Positions 17,837 through 23,845 of a stretch of 64,000 nucleotides of DNA are shown here, piece after piece. Both the position numbers and the translations under genes were made by a program. Source of the stretch: an uncultured Lachnospiraceae bacterium. Its GTDB lineage: Bacteria; Bacillota; Clostridia; Lachnospirales; Lachnospiraceae. The notes beneath the pieces are model-generated. The model was not told where the DNA came from. It did no database searches and saw only the letters and a list, made by a program, of their open reading frames with translations. Within the stretch, counting starts at the first letter, position 1. Each line of letters begins with the position of its first letter. The stretch lies in contig CATLGV010000020.1 of assembly GCA_949948735.1 (NCBI GenBank), positions 1 through 64,000 on the forward strand, read 5' to 3'.

Positions 17837-18236
17837 GCGCAGGCTGGCAGAGGCCAGGGAGCGTCAGGCACAGAGACAGGACAGGCCCTGTATGACGCAG
17901 GAAGAGCTTTCATTGCTTTTTGAGAGGGCAAGGGCGGTATTGCCGGAGCGCACCGCTTATTTTGCCGCGGTGATTGGCGTGGATTACGGGCGAATCACCA
18001 TACGGCGTCAGAAGACCCGATGGGGGAGCTGCAGCAGCAAGGGGAATCTGAGCTTTAACTGCATGCTGATGCTGCTGCCGCCGGCGCTTCAGGATTATGT
18101 GGTCGTCCATGAGCTTTGCCACCGCAGGGAGATGAACCATTCCGCCCGATTCTGGGAGGAGGTTGCGCGCGTGCTCCCCGACTATAAGCAGCGGCGGGCG
18201 CAGCTGAGGCAAAGCGGGGACTGCATCAACCGATAA
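17685..18236 (+). CDS. YgjP-like metallopeptidase-family protein
   Basis: The 183-residue protein carries WGSCSSKGNLSFN and the zinc motif HELCH (H142, E143, H146) followed by NHSARFW, the hallmark of the YgjP/DUF45 family related to SprT and wss1-type zincins. The N-terminal third is basic with beta-strand character (IELRRSRRKTISLEI). It lies within the tail of the winged-helix gene and ends 24 bases before the Nudix gene. The cellular substrate of this family is unclear; proteolysis is expected from the motif. Confidence 0.88.
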   Translation: MDGIDIELRRSRRKTISLEITREAQIIVRAPLRMPTAAIRQFVDSKRTWIERRLAEARERQAQRQDRPCMTQEELSLLFERARAVLPERTAYFAAVIGVDYGRITIRRQKTRWGSCSSKGNLSFNCMLMLLPPALQDYVVVHELCHRREMNHSARFWEEVARVLPDYKQRRAQLRQSGDCINR

Positions 18237-18260
18237 AGACGGAGCGGAAGAGGAGAGACG

Positions 18261-18833
18261 ATGGAAGAATTAATGAAAGCGCTACAGGAATACAGGCCCA
18301 ATAACGAGCAGGAGGAAAATGACAGAAGCGTCATGCTGGAGCTGCTTGCGGCACAGCCGGATATTTTGACGCGGGAAAACAGGACGGCGCATTTCTCTGC
18401 CTCGGCGTGGCTGTTAAACAAGGAGCATACGAGGGTGCTCATGGTATACCATAACCTGTATCATTCCTGGTCATGGACCGGCGGGCATGCCGACGGCGAG
18501 TCCGACCTGCTTGCGGTGGCGGAAAGGGAAGCGATGGAGGAGACAGGGATTACGGATATACGCGCGGTATCCGACAGGATTTTCTCGGTTGAGATACTGA
18601 CGGTTGACGGGCATGTGAAGAGAGGGAGCTATGTGCCGTCGCACCTGCATCTGAATGTTACCTACCTTCTGGAGGCGGATGAGCGTGAGGCGCTCCATGT
18701 CAAGCCGGATGAGAACAGCGGCGTAAAGTGGTTTTCGCCGGAGGAAGCGCTGGAGGCGTGCACGGAGCCGTGGATGGTGGAACACATCTACACGAAGCTC
18801 AACAAAAAACTGCTTTCGGGATTTGCCGGCTGA
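18261..18833 (+). CDS. Nudix hydrolase
   Basis: The Nudix box GX5EX7REUXEEXGU is complete at about residues 75-97 (GHADGE...AEREAMEETGI), giving the metal-binding glutamates. Total length is 190 residues with an 50-residue N-terminal extension before the first strand. The enzyme should hydrolyse a nucleoside diphosphate linked to another group; the substrate is not evident. The start has a GAAGAGGAGAG site. It is the last plus-strand gene before a leftward operon and is 35 bases from that operon's end. Confidence 0.9.
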   Translation: MEELMKALQEYRPNNEQEENDRSVMLELLAAQPDILTRENRTAHFSASAWLLNKEHTRVLMVYHNLYHSWSWTGGHADGESDLLAVAEREAMEETGITDIRAVSDRIFSVEILTVDGHVKRGSYVPSHLHLNVTYLLEADEREALHVKPDENSGVKWFSPEEALEACTEPWMVEHIYTKLNKKLLSGFAG

Positions 18834-18868
18834 GGGCAGGAGTACACATCGTATGACCGCAGGCGGTT

Positions 18869-19561
18869 TTAGTCCTGCGGTTTGCATTTTCGTGCGATAT
18901 AGACGGCGGGCGTGTCCAGAAGGCTGGTGAATATAAAGATCACATAGCTTGACAACACGATATTCAGCAGCGTTTTGGTCTCATAAACGCCCCAGAAGGC
19001 CGCGAAGGTATACAGCAGCGTGTTGAAGAACTGGGACACCAGCGTGGAGCCGTTATTCCGAAGCCAGAGAAAGCGCGCGGAGTCCTTGCAGCGCTTTGTG
19101 GTTTTGGCCCAGATGGCATGATAGGCGAATACGTCAAAGGCCTGCACAATGGCATAGACGATGACACTGCTGAGCATCAGACGCGGCGTGTTGGAGAAAA
19201 CGGATGCGATTGCGGGAGACGCCCAGTCGCTTTCGTTGGGGGTATAAAGCATCCACGACTGTGAGATCAGGATGAAGATGCCGGACGTAAGCACGCCGAT
19301 AAGCACGGCCTTGTTGGCAGCGCGCTTCCCCTCCGTCTCGCTTAAAATATCCGTCACAAGGAAGGTGGAGGCAAACAGCACATTTCCGAGCGTCTGCTCC
19401 ATGCCAAAGGCATTCACCACAATCAGCACCTCGATGTTAGCGGCGATGGTCGCAAGCACCGTCCAGCAGTACAGCCCCGATTTTCCCAGAAAACGATAAA
19501 AAAGCACCACACATGCGTATAGAAAGATAACGCTCAAAATCAATAACAGTTCATTACTCAT
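18869..19561 (-). CDS. yhhQ: VUT-family (YhhQ-like) queuosine-precursor transporter
   Basis: The 230-residue integral membrane protein has about six helices and the family signature TDILSETEGKRAANKA. The start chosen lies 6 bases after AAGGAG; an ATG ten codons upstream lacks such a site. The family takes up queuosine precursors (preQ0, preQ1 or queuine). The gene is second in a leftward pair behind a radical SAM gene. That pairing recalls queuine salvage in Clostridia. A 7-base-arm hairpin sits immediately upstream of its ribosome binding site. Confidence 0.85.
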   Translation of the reverse strand: MSNELLLILSVIFLYACVVLFYRFLGKSGLYCWTVLATIAANIEVLIVVNAFGMEQTLGNVLFASTFLVTDILSETEGKRAANKAVLIGVLTSGIFILISQSWMLYTPNESDWASPAIASVFSNTPRLMLSSVIVYAIVQAFDVFAYHAIWAKTTKRCKDSARFLWLRNNGSTLVSQFFNTLLYTFAAFWGVYETKTLLNIVLSSYVIFIFTSLLDTPAVYIARKCKPQD

Positions 19562-19578
19562 AATGATTCTCCTTTTCT

Positions 19579-19594
19579 GCAATGTAAACATTGC
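19579..19594 (-). promoter_or_regulatory. Inverted repeat ahead of the transporter ribosome binding site
   Basis: GCAATGT-AA-ACATTGC is a perfect inverted repeat 18 bases before the transporter start; AATGTAA...TTACATT forms an overlapping alternative. It could be an operator or an RNA hairpin near the AAGGAG site. It does not match the preQ1 riboswitch consensus sequences I know. Confidence 0.4.
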
Positions 19595-19675
19595 TTACAT
19601 TTGTTTTAATTGCTCAGCTTTGCCCGGATCATGCGCATAAATTTACAATTTTGAAGGCGCGCCGGCCGCAGCGTG

Positions 19676-20389
19676 TCAGCCGACGCCGAAATCGGTATTT
19701 TCCAGCAGGATATCGACCCGGTCGTTGGCGGCATACAGGGGATAAAGCTCTGTCAGAAAGGTGTGAATAACCCCCGGATTGGGCTTTATCTTCGTTGTGT
19801 TTTGCGTCATAATATTGATACAGACGCGCTCAAAGCAGGAAAGTCCTGTCTCAATATCGCGCTGCATGGATTCCCTGCTTTGCCCGTCCAGCCCGAAAAG
19901 CAGGCAGACCTCGTCGAAGCAGGCCGCAATCTGCTGCGGTAAAGCCTCGCCGATGCCTTTGCACAGTATCTCCTCGCGGTACCGGCTGTCAAAGGTTTCC
20001 ACACCGATTTTGACCTTGACCCGGATTCCGTACACAGTAAATGCCCGGCGCAGCGTGTCGACGGCATCCCGGTGCATCCAATGGCTCTCGAAATGGAGCT
20101 CGCCAATGTGCTTCTGCAGGCAGACGTCCAGAATCAGGCGGAAGGAACGGGCATCCAGATCCACAAAGCTGCCGGAATTGATAACCTCCAGCTTCCCGTA
20201 TTTTCCGGTCACCTGTGAAAGCACGCGGCGGTTCAGGCTGTAATTGCTTTGGATATCCGGGCTGAAATCAAGATGGTAATCGCAGAAGGTACAGCGGCGC
20301 CATTTGCAGCCCGAGCCGCGCAGCAGTACGATTTCCCGCTTGTTTTTCTGTGTGATCTCCGCATATCTGGTCAGCAAATCATTATCCAT
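19676..20389 (-). CDS. Radical SAM-like protein with CX4CX2C motif, probable queuosine salvage
   Basis: Near residue 28 the sequence CKWRRCTFCDYH gives a CX4CX2C cluster motif instead of the usual CX3CX2C. The 237-residue protein then follows a short TIM-barrel-like pattern (VINSGSFVDLDARSF; VKIGVETFDSRYREEIL). The start has a GAGGAA site. It sits 114 bases upstream of a VUT-family transporter on the same strand. A queuine lyase described in Clostridioides difficile (QueL) is a non-canonical radical SAM enzyme found with such a transporter. Assignment to that role is an inference. Confidence 0.72.
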   Translation of the reverse strand: MDNDLLTRYAEITQKNKREIVLLRGSGCKWRRCTFCDYHLDFSPDIQSNYSLNRRVLSQVTGKYGKLEVINSGSFVDLDARSFRLILDVCLQKHIGELHFESHWMHRDAVDTLRRAFTVYGIRVKVKIGVETFDSRYREEILCKGIGEALPQQIAACFDEVCLLFGLDGQSRESMQRDIETGLSCFERVCINIMTQNTTKIKPNPGVIHTFLTELYPLYAANDRVDILLENTDFGVG

Positions 20390-20468
20390 GGTATTCCTCG
20401 TTTCCGCGCCGTTTTTTCATGCAAGAAGCGCTCCCTGCCCGCAAAGGCTTTCTTGCGAACCCGGGGCT

Positions 20469-20497
20469 ATTATAGCACAGGAAAAATGTAAAGTCCA
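20469..20497 (-). promoter_or_regulatory. Sigma-A promoter of the leftward radical SAM/transporter pair
   Basis: TGGACT and TATAAT are separated by 17 bases. The ~75-base leader contains a hairpin with GCAAGAA/TTCTTGC arms (plus-strand 20420-20455 region). No known riboswitch consensus was recognised in it. Confidence 0.6.
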
Positions 20498-20552
20498 GAG
20501 ATAGTCCTTCAAAGCCATATTGTGAATTGGAGCATTGTGCGAATATACGCAA

Positions 20553-20580
20553 TTTGCAACTATTCACAGTTGCATATAAT
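20553..20580 (+). promoter_or_regulatory. Promoter with embedded operator for the small XRE regulator
   Basis: TTTGCA and TATAAT are separated by 16 bases. A perfect inverted repeat TGCAACT-N6-AGTTGCA (20555-20574) fills the spacer. A repressor bound there would block polymerase. The downstream gene encodes a Cro/C1-type protein, so autoregulation is the simple reading. Confidence 0.65.
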
Positions 20581-20616
20581 AGAGTATAGAATATTGTATG
20601 CGGGAGGACGACAAGG

Positions 20617-20811
20617 ATGATAACTTACAGCCCTTTATGGGAAACGATGGAGCGGAAGAATATTTCACAATACCGCCTGCTGAAGCAGGGCATTGACAAC
20701 AAAACGCTTGACCGGCTGAAAAAGAGCCAGAATATTACGGTTGCGACGGTGGAGAAGCTCTGCGTGATACTGGATTGTACGCCAAACGACGTCTTTTCTT
20801 TTACAAAGTGA
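20617..20811 (+). CDS. Small Cro/C1-type (XRE) transcriptional regulator
   Basis: The 64-residue protein is a stand-alone helix-turn-helix of the HTH_26/YozG type: an N-terminal helix (WETMERKNISQYRLL), the turn with IDNKTLDRLKKSQNI, and the family ending VATVEKLCVILDCTPNDVF. The start has a GGGAGG site. The palindrome inside its promoter suggests it represses itself. No adjacent toxin gene is present, so a toxin-antitoxin role is not supported. Confidence 0.88.
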   Translation: MITYSPLWETMERKNISQYRLLKQGIDNKTLDRLKKSQNITVATVEKLCVILDCTPNDVFSFTK

Positions 20812-20816
20812 GGCGG

Positions 20817-20854
20817 ACTGCTGCTCTGATAATTGTGCCGGCAGCAGTTATTTT
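20817..20854 (+). terminator. Possible terminator after the XRE gene
   Basis: ACTGCTGC and GCAGCAGT form an 8-base-pair stem with a 16-base loop, followed by TATTTT. The loop is long and the T-run interrupted, so efficiency is uncertain. Confidence 0.4.
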
Positions 20855-20856
20855 GG

Positions 20857-20885
20857 TTGACAAACGGTGCGTATGGTTTTATAAT
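20857..20885 (+). promoter_or_regulatory. Strong sigma-A promoter of the leader RNA
   Basis: A consensus TTGACA and a consensus TATAAT are separated by exactly 17 bases, one of the best promoters in the window. Transcription should start near 20892 and enter the structured RNA ahead of the ABC exporter. Confidence 0.85.
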
Positions 20886-20891
20886 CTTACC

Positions 20892-21124
20892 TGTAATAAT
20901 CATAAATAATAATAAAAGAAAGGATGTGTTTGTTTGTTAGGTGTTGCAAAAGTGGAGGTTAATGCAAATTAAATAATTGCAGAGGACACGCAGTCGGCGG
21001 CTTATTGAGCGTCGTTTTATTCTGGGAATCTGTCCTCACATCTGCTTGTGAAATACTTAACATACAGGAATCCGTACCAATCCTTTTGCGTGGTGAGGCA
21101 TGGTTGTATTACCATGCTTTTTTA
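20892..21124 (+). ncRNA. Structured leader or free-standing small RNA of unknown class
   Basis: No plausible gene fills the 453 bases between the XRE gene and the ABC ATPase. After the strong promoter, GCAAAAG (20946-20952) can pair with CTTTTGC (21083-21089). Nested within, GAGGACA (20982-20988) pairs with TGTCCTC (21031-21037), enclosing a smaller CGGCG/CGTCG stem. An intrinsic terminator ends the unit. The shape (closing stem, open middle, long inner arm) resembles 6S RNA, but it could equally be an attenuator of the exporter operon. No known riboswitch signature was recognised. Confidence 0.55.
21098..21124 (+). terminator. Intrinsic terminator in the ABC-exporter leader
   Basis: GCATGGT and ACCATGC form a 7-base-pair stem with a 6-base loop, followed by a run of seven T. 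It lies 140 bases before the ABC ATPase start. Confidence 0.85.
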
Positions 21125-21167
21125 TCATATAGGAGACTGCGACAGCGTGCGCTGGCGCGTGATTTTT

Positions 21168-21209
21168 ACATGTACAAATGTCTTTGCGGGCAGATGTGCA
21201 TGTTTTTTT
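21168..21209 (+). terminator. Second terminator-like hairpin in the same leader
   Basis: ACATGTACA pairs with TGTGCATGT (one G-U pair), extended past a mismatch by TGTC/GGCA. Seven T follow. Two tandem terminators ahead of one operon suggest either insulation of an upstream small RNA or conditional readthrough. Confidence 0.6.
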
Positions 21210-21264
21210 GTTCTTTTGGATTCCCGAAACGGAGGCTGTGTCAGAAGAGGATGGAGGGATTCGG

Positions 21265-22212
21265 ATGAATACACAAAATATTATTGATACGCAAAATCTG
21301 ACGAAAATCTATCGGAGATTTCAGAAAAAGGAAGGGCTCCGCGGAAGCCTGCAGGGCCTGATAAAGCGCGAGTACGAGGAGAAGACGGCGGTAAACAGCG
21401 TCAGCCTGAGCGTAAAGGCGGGGGAGTTTGTCGGCCTGATCGGCCCAAACGGCGCAGGAAAGACCACCTTAATTAAAATGCTCACCGGCATTATCGCGCC
21501 GACGTCAGGCAGCATAGAGGTGCTTGGCTATTACCCGAATGATATGAAAAACGCTTTTAAAAAGAAGTATGCCGTCGTCATGGGACAGAAAAGCCAGCTT
21601 TTTATGGAGCTTACCATGAACGATACGCTGCGGCTGTTTAAGGAGATTTACGAGATACCTGAGGCGGAGTATCAGGCCAGCAGGGAGTATTTTGCACAGC
21701 TGTTCGGCGTGGAGGCTTTGATGAATGTCCAGGTGCGCACGCTCTCTCTGGGGGAGCGCATGAAGATGGAGCTGATTGTGGCGCTGCTGCACGGCCCGCA
21801 GGTGCTGTTCCTCGACGAACCGACCATCGGGCTGGACGCCGTGGCGTCAAAGCAGATACGCAAATTTCTGAAAGAAATAAACGAGGAGCGCGGGACGACA
21901 ATCCTGCTGACTTCACATTATATGGAGGATATCCGGGCGCTGTGCGGCCGGACGGTCGTCGTCAACCATGGCAGTAAAATATACGACGGCGGGACGGAGG
22001 AGCTGTTTGAGAAGTATCAGAAAAATAAGAAAATCACCGCGACATTTGACCGGCCGCCGTACAGGCGCGAGGTGGAGGTGCCAAAGGAGCACATCAAGGA
22101 CGCGCTGCACGAACTGATGCAGTATGAGCCGAAGGATATTACGGTTGCGGAGGATGAAATCGGCGTTGTGGTGGAGCGGATTTATCGGGAGGAGGAGCGG
22201 CAGAATGCGTAA
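21265..22212 (+). CDS. ABC-2 exporter ATP-binding protein
   Basis: The ATG after GGAGGG gives 315 residues; a longer in-frame version would begin inside the leader hairpin. Walker A is GPNGAGKT, the signature is LSLGERMK, Walker B is VLFLDEPTIGLD, and the switch histidine lies in LLTSHYMED. A C-terminal ~80-residue domain follows. The next gene overlaps its end by 8 bases and both following genes encode membrane subunits, so this is a complete three-gene exporter of the drug/polysaccharide ABC-2 type. The substrate is unknown. Confidence 0.94.
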   Translation: MNTQNIIDTQNLTKIYRRFQKKEGLRGSLQGLIKREYEEKTAVNSVSLSVKAGEFVGLIGPNGAGKTTLIKMLTGIIAPTSGSIEVLGYYPNDMKNAFKKKYAVVMGQKSQLFMELTMNDTLRLFKEIYEIPEAEYQASREYFAQLFGVEALMNVQVRTLSLGERMKMELIVALLHGPQVLFLDEPTIGLDAVASKQIRKFLKEINEERGTTILLTSHYMEDIRALCGRTVVVNHGSKIYDGGTEELFEKYQKNKKITATFDRPPYRREVEVPKEHIKDALHELMQYEPKDITVAEDEIGVVVERIYREEERQNA

Positions 22213-22999
22213 ATACAGGGAAATTGCGAAAACCTATCTGAAGACGCAGCTTGCATGGCGGGCGGACGTGATATTTAATATGGTGTTTACTGTCGGAAGA
22301 ATATTGTTTGCTTTTCTGCTCTGGCGGGTCATTTTTGCGCAGAAGGAGACGGTTGCGGGCTTTACCTTCCATGGGATGCTGTCGTATTACATTATCAGCT
22401 CCTTTTTCACACAGCTTGAGATGTCGCATGGCATCAGCGAGGAGATAGCGGCGGAAATACGCAACGGCATATTTTCCAAATACATCGTTATCCCGGTTAA
22501 TGTTGAGGGATATTTTGCGGCAATGGAGCTGGGCGTGGTGCTGTTCTACCTGTTTTTTGACTTTGCGGCAGCCTTTATATGGATCTTTCTGTTCGGAATC
22601 GAATTTGCAATCATAGAGGACGGCCTGATAATTGCCTGCGCGCTTGTCATGGTTCTTTTGGGGCTGTTTTTTATGGTGCAGCTGAATTTTTTCCTGGGCA
22701 TACTGACCTTTAAGTACGAAGAAATCAGCACCTTTCTGATGATAAAGAACAATCTGGCCGCGCTGGTGACAGGCAGCATCGTTCCGCTTGCACTCTTTCC
22801 TGACACGGTTGTCAGTTTTATGCGCTTCCTGCCGTTCTATTATGTCACCTATCTGCCGTCCATGCTCCTGACGGGGCGGTGTGCGGACGAGGCCGCGCGC
22901 GGGCTTGCCGTGCTTGCGTGCTGGTGCGTTATCCTGCAGGCGGCAATCGGTATCGCCTGGCGGCGGTATGCAAAAAATTATGACGGCGTGGGCATATAA
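22205..22999 (+). CDS. ABC-2 type permease subunit 1
   Basis: The start overlaps the ATPase stop, giving 264 residues with six hydrophobic segments and the amphipathic N-terminal helix of ABC-2 permeases (YREIAKTYLKTQLAWRADVIF). It resembles the DUF990-type membrane component group. Together with the next protein it should form the transmembrane pore. An alternative start 27 codons upstream would lie in the ATPase gene and is unlikely. Confidence 0.88.
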   Translation: MRKYREIAKTYLKTQLAWRADVIFNMVFTVGRILFAFLLWRVIFAQKETVAGFTFHGMLSYYIISSFFTQLEMSHGISEEIAAEIRNGIFSKYIVIPVNVEGYFAAMELGVVLFYLFFDFAAAFIWIFLFGIEFAIIEDGLIIACALVMVLLGLFFMVQLNFFLGILTFKYEEISTFLMIKNNLAALVTGSIVPLALFPDTVVSFMRFLPFYYVTYLPSMLLTGRCADEAARGLAVLACWCVILQAAIGIAWRRYAKNYDGVGI

Positions 23000-23011
23000 A
23001 GGGAGAAGAGA

Positions 23012-23803
23012 ATGAGAAAAAATATAAGAGTAATCAAAGCGTTGATACGTCTGCGCTTCCAGAATTTAATGACGTTCAGAATCGGATTTTTTGGCCCGTT
23101 TCTGGTGGACGGGAGCTTGTTTGTGGTGCAGCTTATGATATTTTCGGCGGTGTATGCCAATGTGGAGCGTATCGGTTCCTGGGGACATGGGCAGATGATT
23201 CTGTATATCGGTACGTTTTCGCTGATTAACGCCGTGAATATGGTTGTGTACTTTTTTGGGATCAGCAGCATTCCGTGGAAGGTCAAAAGCGGCGAGATGG
23301 ATTTATATCTGACAAAGCCGGTAAGCCCGCTGCTGCGGCTGTCGTTTGAGCGCGTCAATCCGGGCTCAATCCCGCTGGTACTGATGAGCCTTGTCATTAT
23401 CGCGTACGGCGTACACAAGACCGGGATGGAAATCGGCGCGGGCACGGTGCTTTCGTACCTGTTTTGGGTGGGGCTGATGACGCTTCTGTATTATGACATG
23501 GAAGTGATGATGCGCTGCGTTTCCTTCTTTCTGGTATCCTCGGCAAAGATGGAGCAGCTGGAGGAGGCCTGTCTGGAGCTGTGCATGCAGCTTCCCGGAA
23601 CCGTGTTTTACGGCGTGTATAAGCTTATATTCTGCTGCGTTCTGCCCTACGGCATCATGGCGACCGTTCCGGTCAAAAGCCTTGTGGGGGAATGCACGCC
23701 GGGGACGGCGCTGCACGCACTGATTGTGACGTGCGTGTTTACAGGGATAACCTGCGCATTGTGGAAGGGCGGCATTCGCCGCTATAACAGTGCGAGCTCA
23801 TAA
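23012..23803 (+). CDS. ABC-2 type permease subunit 2 (DUF990-like)
   Basis: The 263-residue protein has six membrane segments and the DUF990-like segment VKSGEMDLYLTKPVSPLLRL, in which a short amphipathic stretch follows the third helix. It begins 12 bases after subunit 1 with a GGGAGAAGAG site. Paired DUF990-like permeases with one ATPase are a known architecture. The exporter's cargo cannot be inferred. Confidence 0.9.
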   Translation: MRKNIRVIKALIRLRFQNLMTFRIGFFGPFLVDGSLFVVQLMIFSAVYANVERIGSWGHGQMILYIGTFSLINAVNMVVYFFGISSIPWKVKSGEMDLYLTKPVSPLLRLSFERVNPGSIPLVLMSLVIIAYGVHKTGMEIGAGTVLSYLFWVGLMTLLYYDMEVMMRCVSFFLVSSAKMEQLEEACLELCMQLPGTVFYGVYKLIFCCVLPYGIMATVPVKSLVGECTPGTALHALIVTCVFTGITCALWKGGIRRYNSASS

Positions 23804-23845
23804 GCGCTTTTTAGATTGCATTACATGTTTTGAAATGGAGGAAAA

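Noticed and set aside
20390-20468. A preQ1 riboswitch ahead of the radical SAM gene
   Set aside because: A hairpin is present but neither preQ1-I nor preQ1-II consensus nucleotides were found.
20617-20811. Toxin-antitoxin antitoxin assignment for the XRE gene
   Set aside because: No toxin-sized partner gene lies on either side.
20892-21124. Calling the leader RNA a 6S RNA
   Set aside because: The shape is suggestive, but I could not match a 6S consensus and have no covariance search; it is left unclassified.
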